NCBI GenBank assembly: GCA_945787015.1
Contig: CALZGM010000009.1
Coordinates: 1-64,000, forward strand
Direction of reading: 5' to 3'
Length of the DNA: 64,000 nt
Origin: an uncultured Roseburia sp.
GTDB lineage: Bacteria > Bacillota > Clostridia > Lachnospirales > Lachnospiraceae
Numbering within the stretch: the first letter of the stretch is position 1; every line of letters begins with the position of its first letter. The notes under the pieces are model-generated. The model made no database searches. It was not told where the DNA came from and saw nothing but the letters and a program-made list of their open reading frames with translations. The translations under genes and the position numbers were made by a program. Of this stretch, positions 26,213-35,604 are shown in pieces.

Positions 26213-26776
26213 ATGGGTTCATTATTAAAATCTACATTAAACACACGTGCTTTACCTATAGGCGGTATGAGATATATCAGGAGTGATGCTCCGCTCTGTT
26301 TGACAAAGGAAGAGATTCAGTGGCTGTTGGATAATGATATAACTACTCTTGTGGATTTGCGTTCTACGCAGGAACTGGAACGTACACCATGTCCATTGCA
26401 GAATGTGGATGGATTCACTTATTATCATCTTCCTGTGACTGGCGGTGGAGATACGCCAAAGTCAAGGGAGCATCTTCATGAGGTTTATCGAGGAATGGTG
26501 GATGAACAAATGGATACCATCCTTGAAACTATATTAAATGCTACATCAAACGTGATGTATTTTTGTACGGCGGGAAAGGATAGAACCGGAGTTGTATCCG
26601 CATTGCTTTTAAAACGATTGGGAATTTCAGAAGATGTCATTGTGGAAGATTACATGAAGTCCAAGGAAAATTTATTGGGTATGCTTACTATGTATGTTAA
26701 GAATCATCCAGAAGTAGATATAGATATCATTATTCCTCAAGAAGAAAATATAAGGAAAGTATTATTGAAAGTCTAA
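26213..26776 (+). CDS. Tyrosine-protein phosphatase, DSP-like
   Basis: A 187-residue cytoplasmic enzyme of the Tyr_phosphatase_3 group. The P-loop CTAGKDRTG (Cys-X5-Arg) is at about residue 117, the general-acid loop region is near YYHLPVTGGGD, and the N-terminal TRALPIGGMRYIRSDAP matches the family start (lvNfRdlGG...). It is somewhat shorter at the C terminus than typical members of ~240 residues. First gene of the + strand island, with AAGGAG ahead of the ATG. Confidence 0.87.
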   Translation: MGSLLKSTLNTRALPIGGMRYIRSDAPLCLTKEEIQWLLDNDITTLVDLRSTQELERTPCPLQNVDGFTYYHLPVTGGGDTPKSREHLHEVYRGMVDEQMDTILETILNATSNVMYFCTAGKDRTGVVSALLLKRLGISEDVIVEDYMKSKENLLGMLTMYVKNHPEVDIDIIIPQEENIRKVLLKV

Positions 26777-26855
26777 GCGGAATACAAATTAAAATCTATT
26801 GGGATGACAACTTCCTGTTTTGGAAAGCTTTAATTTTTGGAAGGAGAAACAATAA

Positions 26856-27248
26856 ATGGAAAAAATATGGATTGATTTATATAACGCTGCAAAGGCAGTT
26901 CAAAACAGCAGAGATATTTCGGACAAAATGAGTGCAGGAGGAGTAGCCGCAGCTATTGAGTCTGCATCCGAGAAAATCTACACAGGGGTATGTGTAGATA
27001 CTTGCTGCACACTTGGAATTTGCGCAGAAAGAAACGCAATGTTTCAGATGATTACCAATGGAGAAGATGAAATAAAAAGAGTTCTGGCTGTTATGCCGGA
27101 TGGAAAGACCGGAGCGCCATGTGGGGCATGCCGTGAGTTCATGACGCAGTTAATGCCGGACAAATATAAAGATGTTCAGATTATGCTGGACTACGATAAC
27201 GAAAAAATAGTGACACTTGGAGAACTAACACCGGAGTGGTGGATATAG
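26856..27248 (+). CDS. Cytidine deaminase family protein (possible blasticidin S deaminase-like)
   Basis: A 130-residue zinc deaminase. The motifs CAERNA (zinc ligand and proton-shuttling Glu) and PCGACR (two further Cys ligands) are intact. Length and the ...YTGVCVDTCCTLGICAERNA context fit the tetrameric Cdd group and the related blasticidin S deaminases; the two cannot be separated by eye. In an island rich in resistance-type enzymes a detoxifying role is possible. GGAAGGAG lies upstream of the ATG. Confidence 0.85.
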   Translation: MEKIWIDLYNAAKAVQNSRDISDKMSAGGVAAAIESASEKIYTGVCVDTCCTLGICAERNAMFQMITNGEDEIKRVLAVMPDGKTGAPCGACREFMTQLMPDKYKDVQIMLDYDNEKIVTLGELTPEWWI

Positions 27249-27278
27249 TCCTTCTTTTAGAATTGGGGAGAGAACGAA

Positions 27279-27671
27279 ATGAAATTAAACAGAATTCATC
27301 ACATTGCAATTATTGTATCAGATTATCAGGCTGCAAAAAATTTTTATGTAGAGAAACTTGGATTTGAGGTCATAAGGGAAAATTATCGCAAGCAGCGAAA
27401 GGACTGGAAACTGGATTTGAAGCTTGGAGATGGACCGGAAGCGATTGAACTGGAGATTTTTGCAGAGGAAAATCCGCCAAAGCGTGTCAACAGACCGGAA
27501 GCCTGCGGTTTGCGTCATCTTGCTTTTCGCGTGGATGATATAGAGGAGGCGGTTGCGGAGCTGGCAGAGCTTGGAATCACGTGTGAACCGGTACGCTATG
27601 ATGAATATACAAATAAGAGAATGACTTTTTTCTTTGATCCGGATGGTTTGCCGCTGGAACTACACGAATAA
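27279..27671 (+). CDS. VOC family protein (GloA2/YaeR-like)
   Basis: A 130-residue vicinal-oxygen-chelate protein made of two beta-alpha-beta-beta-beta units. Metal-ligand positions are visible in IHHIAIIVSDY, ELEIF, LRHLAFRVDD and PLELHE. This subgroup resembles glyoxalase I-like SMU1112c/YaeR; substrate unknown. It has a GGGGAG site and lies 30 bases after the deaminase gene. Confidence 0.88.
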   Translation: MKLNRIHHIAIIVSDYQAAKNFYVEKLGFEVIRENYRKQRKDWKLDLKLGDGPEAIELEIFAEENPPKRVNRPEACGLRHLAFRVDDIEEAVAELAELGITCEPVRYDEYTNKRMTFFFDPDGLPLELHE

Positions 27672-27686
27672 TTTGGGGCAAAAAAG

Positions 27687-29042
27687 ATGAAAAAAGTAGA
27701 TTTTGACCATGACTCTATTTCAAAAAATATGATACAGACAGCTTTGCCGTTACTGGTAGCTCAGGTGATTAGTCTCCTATATAATATCGTAGACAGAATT
27801 TATATCGGAAGAATTGAGGGCTATGGAACAAGGGCACTTGGGGCGATAGGACTATGCTTTCCGATTGTCATATTAATCGGTGGTTTTACCAATATGTTTG
27901 GTTTGGGAGGCGCACCATTATTTTCCATCGAGCTTGGTAAAAATGACAAAAAGAAAGCGACAGATGTATTAAATACGGCTTTTCGACTCGAAATAATTGT
28001 GGGCGCCCTGCTTATGATAGGCTGTGAGTTGTTTGCTCCCCGGATTTTATCCGTTTTTGGAGCTACTGCAGATGAGCTTTGTTATTCGGTTCCCTATATC
28101 AGAATTTATCTGATAGGAACGATATTTATCATGCTTTCCACCGGAATGAATCCGTACATAAATGCGCAGGGGTATTCCACAATCGGTATGAAATCCGTAT
28201 TAATCGGGGCGGTTTCCAATATTATATTGGACCCAGTTCTAATTTTTGCGCTGGGTTTCGGAGTGAACGGAGCTGCAATTGCAACGGTCATTTCGCAATG
28301 TTTATCCATGTTATTTGTTCTCCGATTTCTGCTAGGTACGAAGAATGAATTCCCGATTGTCTTTAAAAACTTTTTCAAACTTCCTTATGCAAAGGAGATT
28401 ATGAGTCTCGGATTATCGCCCTTTGTCATGCAGTGTACCAATTCCATGGTGTCAGTGGCCTGCAATAGTGTATTAATGAATACCGGCGGAACCTTATATG
28501 TATCGGTTATGACTATCATTTCTTCCGTAAGACAGATTTTGGACACACCGATTATGGCGATAACAGAAGGGGCATCGCCGATTATTTCTTATAACTATGG
28601 TGCGAGGAGACCGAAGCGGGTACAGAAGGCAATCGTGTTAATGGCGACAACCGCTATCCTTTATACCTGCGTGATGTGGATTTGTATTGAGAAGCTTCCG
28701 CTGTTATTTATCAAAATCTTTAGTGATGATACGATTTTGCAACAGTTAGCTTTGCGTCCACTACACTTATACTTTTATGCGTTTGTTTTTCAGGCATTTC
28801 AGTATTCCGGTCAAACTGTGTTCAAGGCGTTAAACAAAAAGAAACAGGCAATCTTTTTTAGTTTATTTCGTAAAGTGATTATGGTAGTGCCGTTAACCTA
28901 TCTGCTGCCTTATGCTTTCCGTATGGGAACAGATGGTGTATTCATAGCAGAACCGATTTCAAATGTAATTGGAGGGCTGGCTTGTTTTATAACAATGATA
29001 CTGATGGTAGTTCCGGAGCTTAGAAGGATGGAGAAAAAATGA
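27687..29042 (+). CDS. MATE family multidrug exporter
   Basis: A 451-residue membrane protein with twelve predicted helices in two homologous halves, beginning PLLVAQVISLLYNIVDRIYIG as in the MepA-like branch. It exports cationic drugs in exchange for Na+ or H+, by family. Starts 15 bases after the VOC gene and its stop overlaps the next start (ATGA, 29039-29042), so the two are translationally coupled. Confidence 0.93.
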   Translation: MKKVDFDHDSISKNMIQTALPLLVAQVISLLYNIVDRIYIGRIEGYGTRALGAIGLCFPIVILIGGFTNMFGLGGAPLFSIELGKNDKKKATDVLNTAFRLEIIVGALLMIGCELFAPRILSVFGATADELCYSVPYIRIYLIGTIFIMLSTGMNPYINAQGYSTIGMKSVLIGAVSNIILDPVLIFALGFGVNGAAIATVISQCLSMLFVLRFLLGTKNEFPIVFKNFFKLPYAKEIMSLGLSPFVMQCTNSMVSVACNSVLMNTGGTLYVSVMTIISSVRQILDTPIMAITEGASPIISYNYGARRPKRVQKAIVLMATTAILYTCVMWICIEKLPLLFIKIFSDDTILQQLALRPLHLYFYAFVFQAFQYSGQTVFKALNKKKQAIFFSLFRKVIMVVPLTYLLPYAFRMGTDGVFIAEPISNVIGGLACFITMILMVVPELRRMEKK

Positions 29043-29704
29043 ACTACAGAGTAATTGATAAAGAAAAATATTATAGAAAAGGTGTTTATGAGCATTTTAC
29101 AAAGGACTGTAAATGTTCCACCTCAATGACAGCCAGAATCGATGTTACGGCGTTGAAAGAGTATTCAGATAAGACACACACGAAATTTTATATTAACTTT
29201 TTGTATCTATTAAGTAAGGTATTAAACTCCAGAGATGATTATAAAATGGGATATTTCTGGGAAACGGATGAATTAGTTTGTTATGATCGGATTCACCCAA
29301 CCCAGTACATCTTTCATGAGGATACAGAAACCTGTACACCTGTTTACACTACCTATTATGAGGATTATTTGGAATTCTACAAAAATTGTGAGAATGATAT
29401 AAAAAAGGCAAAACAAACCGGAGAATATGGACTGGATATGGCAAACCATCCGAATTGGTTTGATGCATCCTATATTTCATGGCTTTCTTATGATTCTTTA
29501 AATATAGAACTTCCGGATGGATATTTATTTTTTGCTCCTATCGTTAATTGGGGAAGATATCGAGAAGAAAATGGAAGATTATTGATGCCGGTCAGCGTTC
29601 GATTAAATCATGCAATTGCGGACGGATACTTAGTGGCAAAAGTATTTCGGCTGTTAGAAGAGGAGATAGAAGGATTTGAGGGAGGTATAAATGGAGTTTT
29701 ATAA
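29039..29704 (+). CDS. Chloramphenicol acetyltransferase-like (type A) enzyme
   Basis: A 221-residue acetyl-CoA-dependent O-acetyltransferase of the trimeric CAT fold. The active-site HxxxDG is present (LNHAIADGYL, near residue 195), preceded by PVSVR as in CAT (PVSVQVHHA). The N-terminal region with F...CSTSMTARIDVT fits CatA relatives (F.....CTYS.T..ID.T). Many such homologues in Firmicutes do not confer chloramphenicol resistance, so substrate is uncertain. Coupled to the MATE gene upstream by a 4-base overlap. Confidence 0.85.
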   Translation: MNYRVIDKEKYYRKGVYEHFTKDCKCSTSMTARIDVTALKEYSDKTHTKFYINFLYLLSKVLNSRDDYKMGYFWETDELVCYDRIHPTQYIFHEDTETCTPVYTTYYEDYLEFYKNCENDIKKAKQTGEYGLDMANHPNWFDASYISWLSYDSLNIELPDGYLFFAPIVNWGRYREENGRLLMPVSVRLNHAIADGYLVAKVFRLLEEEIEGFEGGINGVL

Positions 29705-30248
29705 AGAGATTGCTATAAAAAACGGACAGATGTGTATCTTAAGAAATGCAAAAGAAAGTGATGCAGAATCTTTTATGCGTTATTTTGAATTGGCGCATGG
29801 CGAGACAGATTTTCTGACTACATATCCTGATGAGAGTGAACACAATCTTAATAAAACAGCAGAACGCCTTAATGCTGCAAAGGAGAGTAAAACAAATATA
29901 GAAATTTGCGCATTTGTAGATAATCAATTAATTGGTTCTGCCGGAAATAATATGATTCATGATCGAGACAAAACAAGGCATAGAGCCGGATTTGGAATAA
30001 GCATTGTGAAAGAATACTGGGGACTTGGAATAGGACGTGCACTAACCGAGAGTTGTATCGAATGTGCAAAGAAGGCAGGCTTCCTCCAATTGGAATTGGA
30101 TGTTGTTGCTGACAATACAACGGCAATTGAGCTATATAAAAGGTGCGGATTTGTAGAATTTGGAAGAAATCCGAGAGGGTTTAAAACCCGCGAGGAAAAT
30201 TGGCAGGAATTAGTGCTGATGAGACTGGAATTAGATTCTATGAATTAA
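29691..30248 (+). CDS. GNAT family N-acetyltransferase
   Basis: A 185-residue acetyltransferase with acetyl-CoA loop KEYWGLGIGRAL (motif A) and motif B in ADNTTAIELYKRCGFVEFG. It overlaps the CAT-like gene by 14 bases. It is clearly paralogous to the protein encoded at 32488-33042 (shared CILR..., GFGI/CGFAI, YW.LGIG, GF.E.G.N.R). Substrate unknown. Confidence 0.9.
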   Translation: MEFYKEIAIKNGQMCILRNAKESDAESFMRYFELAHGETDFLTTYPDESEHNLNKTAERLNAAKESKTNIEICAFVDNQLIGSAGNNMIHDRDKTRHRAGFGISIVKEYWGLGIGRALTESCIECAKKAGFLQLELDVVADNTTAIELYKRCGFVEFGRNPRGFKTREENWQELVLMRLELDSMN

Positions 30249-30262
30249 GGGGAAAATTGGTT

Positions 30263-31636
30263 ATGAGAATAAATGTAGATAAACAATTTAACAAAGAACT
30301 TACAGCATTAGCAATACCTTTTGCATTGCAAGGCTTGCTGAATGCTTTGGTCGGAGCATCTGATGCATTGATGTTGGGAAGATTAACACAGGAATCCATT
30401 GCAGCAGTATCACTTGCCAATCAGGTTTCATTTGTAATGTCACTATTTATTAGTGCGGTAGTAGGCGCTGTCGGAGTACTGGTGGCACAGTATTATGGAA
30501 AGGGGGATTATGAGAGTGTAAAAAAACTGTTATGCATGTCGCTTCGATATGTTTTTGTTATCACACTTGTTTTCTTTGCGCTAGCATTTTTTGCCCCTGA
30601 ACAATTAATGAGGATTTTTACAGATGAGGCAGAACTTATCCATATAGGTGCAGGCTATCTTAGAATTGTCAGCTTTTCCTATCTGTTTTTAGGACTTACC
30701 CAATGCTATCTCATGCTGATGAAAATTGATGGCAGAGCAAAAATGAGCGTATGGATTTCAGCAGTAACTGTAATAGTAGATATGGTCGTGGACTTTTTCC
30801 TGATTTACGGATTTGGAAAGATACCGGCTCTCGGAGCAAACGGTTCTGCTTATTCCACGATTGCAGTAGAAGTGATTGCTTTTGTCTGGTGCGTAGTGGC
30901 ATCTTTTGAGAAAGGGCGGATTCACCCGGACGGAAAGAGCATGCTTTATTTCTCAAAGCAGCTTGAAAAAGATATGTTAATTGTGGCACTGCCGATGCTG
31001 GCAAGCTGTTTATCGTGGGGACTTAGTATTTCTGTGCACTCAGTAATTATCGGGCATCTTGGTACGGATGCTACCGCTGCGTACTCTGTCACCAATGTAG
31101 CTACGGGGTTGATTCAATGCCTCAGCCATGGATTTGCCAGTGGTGCCGGTGTCATGATTGGTGGGCTGCTTGGACAGAATATGCTTGAAAAAGCAAAAGA
31201 TTATGGAAGAAGATTTTGGAATGTTTCATTATTTTGTGGAATTGCGAATGCAGTTTTATTATGTATCATAGGTCCACTCGTGTACATATTCTATGTGCTG
31301 GAGCCATTGGCAAAGAGCTATCTGGTGATGATGATTGCATTTAACATTTTATATATGTTTGCTTATGCATTTAATACCGTATTCACCTGTGGCGTATTTC
31401 CGGCAGGAGGGGATGCAATTTATGACGCAATCAGCGTTTTCATTGCAACCTGGTGCCTTGCGTTACCGTTATCGCTGGTTGGATGTTTTATCCTCCATTG
31501 GCCGGTCATGGTTGTATATATTGTCATGTGTGCGGATGAAATTGTAAAGGTACCTTTTTTATATATGAGATATAAAAAATATATTTGGCTTAAAAACTTA
31601 ACGAGAGAAGGCAACGTTTCGGTTGTGAAAGAATAA
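30263..31636 (+). CDS. MATE family exporter (second copy)
   Basis: A 457-residue membrane protein with twelve helices, beginning ELTALAIPFALQGLLNALVG with DALMLGRL, typical of the second clostridial MATE branch. It differs strongly from the MATE protein at 27687. The start at 30263 follows AAGGGG; an upstream in-frame extension to 30200 overlaps the GNAT gene and has no site. Confidence 0.92.
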   Translation: MRINVDKQFNKELTALAIPFALQGLLNALVGASDALMLGRLTQESIAAVSLANQVSFVMSLFISAVVGAVGVLVAQYYGKGDYESVKKLLCMSLRYVFVITLVFFALAFFAPEQLMRIFTDEAELIHIGAGYLRIVSFSYLFLGLTQCYLMLMKIDGRAKMSVWISAVTVIVDMVVDFFLIYGFGKIPALGANGSAYSTIAVEVIAFVWCVVASFEKGRIHPDGKSMLYFSKQLEKDMLIVALPMLASCLSWGLSISVHSVIIGHLGTDATAAYSVTNVATGLIQCLSHGFASGAGVMIGGLLGQNMLEKAKDYGRRFWNVSLFCGIANAVLLCIIGPLVYIFYVLEPLAKSYLVMMIAFNILYMFAYAFNTVFTCGVFPAGGDAIYDAISVFIATWCLALPLSLVGCFILHWPVMVVYIVMCADEIVKVPFLYMRYKKYIWLKNLTREGNVSVVKE

Positions 31637-31662
31637 ATGATAAAGCTTGGGAGGAAAGCAGC

Positions 31663-32166
31663 ATGTTATATTTAAAAGAAGCTAATATGGAAGATATAGA
31701 GAAAGAATATGAATATATCACGAATTTACCTAAAGATGAAAATGGCTTTACGAATCCAAACTATGGCGTATCAAGGGAAGAGTTTGAGAAGAACGTTCTT
31801 CCCAATTATATCAATCATGCAAAAGGAATGAATTTGCAGGAGGGACATGTACCTTCCACACAGTATTTTTTATGGGATGACGATAAGATAGTTGGATTAT
31901 TCAGAATCCGGCATGAATTAAATGAGGTTCTGGCAAAGGGCGCTGGACATATTGGATACGGTATTAGAAAAGAGTATCGCGGAATGGGATATGCGACAAA
32001 AGGCTTGAAACTGACGATTGAAAAAGCCTGGGGAATTATTAAAGAGGATGAGATTTATATGTCTGTACACAAGGATAATCCTGCTTCCTTACAGGTTCAA
32101 AAAGCGAATGGGGCGTATATCCATCATGAAGATGATGTCGAGTATTATACAAGGATAAAGCGATAA
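31663..32166 (+). CDS. GNAT family N-acetyltransferase
   Basis: A 167-residue acetyltransferase. Motif A is GYGIRKEYRGMGYATKGL, followed by VHKDNPASLQVQKANGAYI, the N-N-ASxxVxxxxG arrangement of one large GNAT subgroup. A GGGAGGAAAG site is 6 bases upstream. Substrate unknown. Confidence 0.9.
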   Translation: MLYLKEANMEDIEKEYEYITNLPKDENGFTNPNYGVSREEFEKNVLPNYINHAKGMNLQEGHVPSTQYFLWDDDKIVGLFRIRHELNEVLAKGAGHIGYGIRKEYRGMGYATKGLKLTIEKAWGIIKEDEIYMSVHKDNPASLQVQKANGAYIHHEDDVEYYTRIKR

Positions 32167-32204
32167 CTGCCAGGTGGTTGCAATGATGATTGGGGAAAAA
32201 TACG

Positions 32205-32465
32205 ATGGTTGATGATAATGGTCTATATCATTATGAATGGCTTGATTGTTACTTGACTGAAAAAAACAGATATCCATATTTGATAAAAGTGGATGGCAGA
32301 TGGCAACTCAAATGTCATCCGCATAACCTTGCGCCGTTATATTTTTGGAACACTGTAATAAATGAGTATACGAAGGGAAAATACAGACTGGTGGAGAACT
32401 ATCCAAATTGTGAAGTCGATTATGAGGATGGGACACCTGCAAATGTATTCTTTTTTGAAAATTAG
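32205..32465 (+). CDS. Small hypothetical protein, 86 aa
   Basis: No family recognised. The start at 32205 has TGGGGAAAA upstream; a TTG at 32190 is in frame but overlaps that site. The protein is rich in Tyr, Asn, Trp and His (LYHYEWLDCYL, WQLKCHPHNLAPLYFW) and could be a small beta protein. It lies between two GNAT genes on the same strand. Confidence 0.6.
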   Translation: MVDDNGLYHYEWLDCYLTEKNRYPYLIKVDGRWQLKCHPHNLAPLYFWNTVINEYTKGKYRLVENYPNCEVDYEDGTPANVFFFEN

Positions 32466-32487
32466 TGGATTTGTGGAGGACAAATAA

Positions 32488-33042
32488 ATGATATTTGAAA
32501 AGAAGACAATAAATTTAAAAGATGGCCGCACCTGTATCCTTCGGCCGGTTGAAATAAAAGATGCAGAAGCTATGATTGAGTATCTTCGAAGGGTATCTTC
32601 GGAAACACCTTTTCTTCTTAGAAATGAAGACGAAGTTACGCTTACCGTTGAAGCAGAGGAAAAGCTTTTAGAAGGTAAAAGAAATGCTCCTCGTGAGATT
32701 ATGATGGTGGCAGAAGTAGAGGGCGTTATAGCCGGAAACTGTGGAATTATGTCCAACGGAAATTTGCGCCGAGTTTACCACAGATGCGGTTTTGCAATAG
32801 CACTGAAAGAAGTTTATTGGAATCTTGGGATTGGTTCAGCAATGATGGAGTATGCTTTTTCTTTAGCGAAAGAAATGGGATATGAGCAGGCAGAACTGGA
32901 AGTGGTTGAAGGAAATAATCGGGCAAAGAATCTATATGAACGGTTTGGGTTCAAAGAAACCGGAAAAAATTACCGGGCTCTCAAATATGATGATGGTAGT
33001 TATAGAGATGAGTACAAGATGGTAAAAATTCTGGCAGACTAA
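32488..33042 (+). CDS. GNAT family N-acetyltransferase, paralogue of 29691 gene
   Basis: A 184-residue acetyltransferase with VYWNLGIGSAMMEYA (motif A) and GNNRAKNLYERFGFKETGKN (motif B). Sequence and domain layout parallel the protein at 29691-30248, so one probably arose from the other by duplication within the island or its source. GGAGG precedes the ATG. Confidence 0.9.
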   Translation: MIFEKKTINLKDGRTCILRPVEIKDAEAMIEYLRRVSSETPFLLRNEDEVTLTVEAEEKLLEGKRNAPREIMMVAEVEGVIAGNCGIMSNGNLRRVYHRCGFAIALKEVYWNLGIGSAMMEYAFSLAKEMGYEQAELEVVEGNNRAKNLYERFGFKETGKNYRALKYDDGSYRDEYKMVKILAD

Positions 33043-33078
33043 GAGCGGAAAGATTCTCGATTTACTAAGGAGCAAAGG

Positions 33079-33663
33079 ATGATTCAAGGAATTGCTATTT
33101 TAGGACTGAACGGAAGTGGAAAATCCACCCTTTCCCATGCTTTATCAAAACAAATAGGTTATTTTGAAATGGATGTGGAGGATTACTATTTTCCTCAGCA
33201 ATCAGCATCAAGAAAATGGGCCTTGGAAAACAATAGTGTTATTCATACGGAGTATCTGGGAGAACTGCCATTTTCAAATCCCAGATTAAAGAGCGAAGTG
33301 CAGACTGCGATACTAGATGATATTCATGTGCATCCTAAATTTATTTTATCCGGTGTGACTATGAATTGGAGCGATGAAATTCTTTCTCATATTGACCTTG
33401 CTTTTTGGGTTCAAGCGGCACTGGAAGAGCGATTGAAGAGAATTCAGGAGAGAGAAGAAAAACGGTTCGGAACACGGGTTCTTGCAGGCGGAGATATGTT
33501 TATACAGCAAATGGAATTTCGAGAGGTAGTGAAAAGCCGTGATTTAAAATTGGTTGAAGAAAGCGCAAAGAAACTTCGTTGTCCTGTTATTGTCATTGAC
33601 GGAACGTTACCTGTGGCAGAAAATCTGGAGATAGTTTTAGATAACTTAAACCGGATAGCATAA
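33079..33663 (+). CDS. P-loop kinase-like protein
   Basis: A 194-residue protein with Walker A LGLNGSGKST at residue ~8, an ExxDYY acidic segment (MDVEDYYFP) at the usual substrate position and a Lid-like RIQEREEKRFGTRV region. The layout resembles shikimate/adenylate-kinase-like small-molecule kinases. Some relatives phosphorylate antibiotics, but no substrate can be assigned. AAGGAG precedes the ATG. Confidence 0.8.
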   Translation: MIQGIAILGLNGSGKSTLSHALSKQIGYFEMDVEDYYFPQQSASRKWALENNSVIHTEYLGELPFSNPRLKSEVQTAILDDIHVHPKFILSGVTMNWSDEILSHIDLAFWVQAALEERLKRIQEREEKRFGTRVLAGGDMFIQQMEFREVVKSRDLKLVEESAKKLRCPVIVIDGTLPVAENLEIVLDNLNRIA

Positions 33664-33753
33664 AAGGAAAATCAATTTTACAAAGTCACAAAATGTTTGT
33701 CTAAATGTCAGAATGAAAACCAGATTTAGATACATAATAATTAATACTAGGGA

Positions 33754-33798
33754 TTCAGGGGACTAAAAAATGAAAAAAGTAAAAAAGAGTCCCCTGAA
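33754..33798. other. 11-bp inverted repeat in the 33664-33948 spacer
   Basis: TTCAGGGGACT (33754-33764) and AGTCCCCTGAA (33788-33798) form a perfect stem around a 23-base A-rich loop. No T run. A 15-codon frame (33770-33817) starts in the loop, too short to trust. The spacer has no full gene. Confidence 0.5.
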
Positions 33799-33858
33799 AC
33801 AAGGAATAATGATATAACTGCAATGCTGAATACCATTATTGGATTATATTAACGGATT

Positions 33859-33908
33859 AGAAAAATCAATCGCATGGTGCTACCGAGATAATGTATGCAA
33901 AGAAGATG
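33859..33908 (+). pseudogene. Remnant of a GNAT gene 3' end
   Basis: Fifty bases match 35517-35566, the last codons of the intact GNAT gene at 35069-35575, at 48 of 50 positions. The upstream part of the gene is missing here, so this is a leftover of a duplication. Confidence 0.75.
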
Positions 33909-33948
33909 TAGTTATTTTTAAACCTGTAAACGTGTTGAGGAAAAATAT

Positions 33949-34381
33949 ATGGAAAACGTTGAAATTATTTTTAATAAAACAGATGAAGCAATTCCAGTAA
34001 TAAGGGAAGTTGCTGAATGGGGAAGAAACATTGGCCTGTGGGTTTGGCTAGATGAGTGGTTAACTCCAAACGAATTGATTACAGAAGAGGCTAAGCCTGA
34101 AAATTTTTGCATCGGCAAAGTAAATGGAAAGGTTGCATGTGCATTTATTCTTCAAAATAGCGATTCCGAATATTGGGGTTTGACACCAGAGAATGAAGCT
34201 GTTTACTTACATAAATTCTGTGTCCGGCGAGAATATGCACATAGAGAGATGACGAAATCTGTTGTTGAAGCAATAAGACAGCATTGTAAGAAAAATATAT
34301 TTAAAAGCTGGATTTAAAATCGTGGATATAATTGATTATGATAATGGAAATTCAATGGCGTTATATGAGATGGAAGTATAA
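33949..34381 (+). pseudogene. GNAT acetyltransferase with internal deletion and frameshift
   Basis: The first 122 codons read as the N-terminal part and motif A start of a GNAT protein (AVYLHKFCVRREYAHREMTK). The frame then runs off after KKN into a short tail. In another frame, from about 34293, the normal end is found (KIYLKAGFKIVDIIDYDNGN, then SMALYEMEV and TAA at 34379-34381). Roughly 15-20 codons normally between these parts are missing, so a deletion both removed part of the acetyl-CoA site and shifted the frame. Confidence 0.75.
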
Positions 34382-34420
34382 TTGCGAATTTTACATCTGG
34401 AGGAATTAATATGCATATAG
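34370..34420 (+). repeat. Duplicated junction segment
   Basis: Fifty-one bases match 35564-35614 at 47 positions. At 35564 this segment is the GNAT stop plus the ribosome binding site and first codons of the VOC gene; here the ATG (34411) opens only a 32-codon frame (34411-34509), so the VOC gene is absent. Confidence 0.75.
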
Positions 34421-34501
34421 CTAATGGGCTAAGGTCGGAGGACGTAATTGCAAGAAGATGTAAAAACTTAGAATTGACCGAGTTCTTTATCGCGAGGGAG
34501 G

Positions 34502-34524
34502 ACAATTGACCAAAGGTCAATTGT
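34502..34524. repeat. Perfect 10-bp hairpin
   Basis: ACAATTGACC-AAA-GGTCAATTGT, without a T run, just after the 32-codon frame. Nothing else was seen in the 34421-34570 spacer. Confidence 0.6.
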
Positions 34525-34570
34525 ATGGGGCAGAGATAAGGAAAAATTTGAGGTGGATGAGGTATGAAAT

Positions 34571-35038
34571 ATGATTACGCTGTACAAACCAAGAATTGAA
34601 GATTTATGGTTTAGAGAAAAACTTTTAAATGATGAAGCTACGATGACCTACAATCATGCTTGTGGTGGAACAATCCCATTCCCAAAAGAGAAATGGGGAG
34701 ACTGGTATGATAGATGGCTACTTAATCACGAAAACAAACGATTTTATCGATATATTACAGAAAATGGTGAGTTTTTGGGTGAAATAGCTTATCATTTTGA
34801 TGAAGCGAGAAATGTCTACATTGCAGATGTAATCATTTATGTTTCATATCGTGGGAAAGGTTATGGAAAAAAAGCATTACTACTGTTGTGCGAAAACGCA
34901 AGGAACAATGGTATTCAAGAAATCTTCGATGATATAGCAATCGATAATCCGGCTATAGCATTATTCATAAACTGCGGTTTTGAAGAAACATATAGAACAA
35001 GCGAATATATTATGCTAAAAAAGAAACTCATAGATTGA
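34571..35038 (+). CDS. GNAT family N-acetyltransferase
   Basis: A 155-residue acetyltransferase with VSYRGKGYGKKALLLL (motif A) and AIDNPAIALFINCGFEETYR (motif B). An N-terminal HACGGTIPFPKEKW segment is typical of a clostridial GNAT subgroup. A GAGGT site precedes the ATG. Substrate unknown. Confidence 0.88.
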   Translation: MITLYKPRIEDLWFREKLLNDEATMTYNHACGGTIPFPKEKWGDWYDRWLLNHENKRFYRYITENGEFLGEIAYHFDEARNVYIADVIIYVSYRGKGYGKKALLLLCENARNNGIQEIFDDIAIDNPAIALFINCGFEETYRTSEYIMLKKKLID

Positions 35039-35068
35039 CAAGCTTCCAATTTGTAAAGAGTGATTACT

Positions 35069-35575
35069 ATGAACAATGTAAAACTACGGAGAGCAAAATT
35101 AGGCGACGAAAAGATATTGGCATATATCCAAACCGAATCATGGAAAGCTGCATTTGCCGGAATACTTTCTTCGGAGGAATTAGCGCGAAGCACGAATTTA
35201 GAAAACGTAGAAGAAATGTATAAAAAAGTACTGGGACAGCAGTTTGTTCATATCACAATTGAATTTGTAGACAAGAAACCACATTGTATCGCAGGATGGA
35301 GCCAAAATAGAAGTGAACTGGGGACAAATGTTGCAGAGTTGATATGCATACATAGCTTGAGGGACAAATGGCATAAAGGATATGGTTCAATTATGATGCG
35401 ACAAATTCTTGATGAAATAAAACAAGCCGGTTACTCAGAAGTTATTTTATGGGTTTTTGAGAAGAATATGAGAGCAATAAGGTTTTATGAAAAACATGGT
35501 TTTACATTAATGAATCAGAAAAATCAATCGCATGGTGCTACTGAGATAATGTATGCAAAGAAAATGGAAGTATAA
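35069..35575 (+). CDS. GNAT family N-acetyltransferase
   Basis: A 168-residue acetyltransferase. Motif A is LRDKWHKGYGSIMMRQ and motif B NMRAIRFYEKHGFTLM. The N-terminal ILAYIQTESWKAAFAGIL segment is usual for this subgroup. ATG 35069 is preferred (AAAGAG 8 bases upstream) over GTG 35060. The 3' end of this gene has a second, isolated copy at 33859-33908. Confidence 0.87.
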   Translation: MNNVKLRRAKLGDEKILAYIQTESWKAAFAGILSSEELARSTNLENVEEMYKKVLGQQFVHITIEFVDKKPHCIAGWSQNRSELGTNVAELICIHSLRDKWHKGYGSIMMRQILDEIKQAGYSEVILWVFEKNMRAIRFYEKHGFTLMNQKNQSHGATEIMYAKKMEV

Positions 35576-35604
35576 TTGCGAATTTGACATCTGGAGGAAC
35601 GAAT

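Noticed and set aside
33770-33817. 15-codon open frame inside a hairpin loop
   Set aside because: Too short, A-rich, and a poor ribosome binding site; chance is the better explanation.
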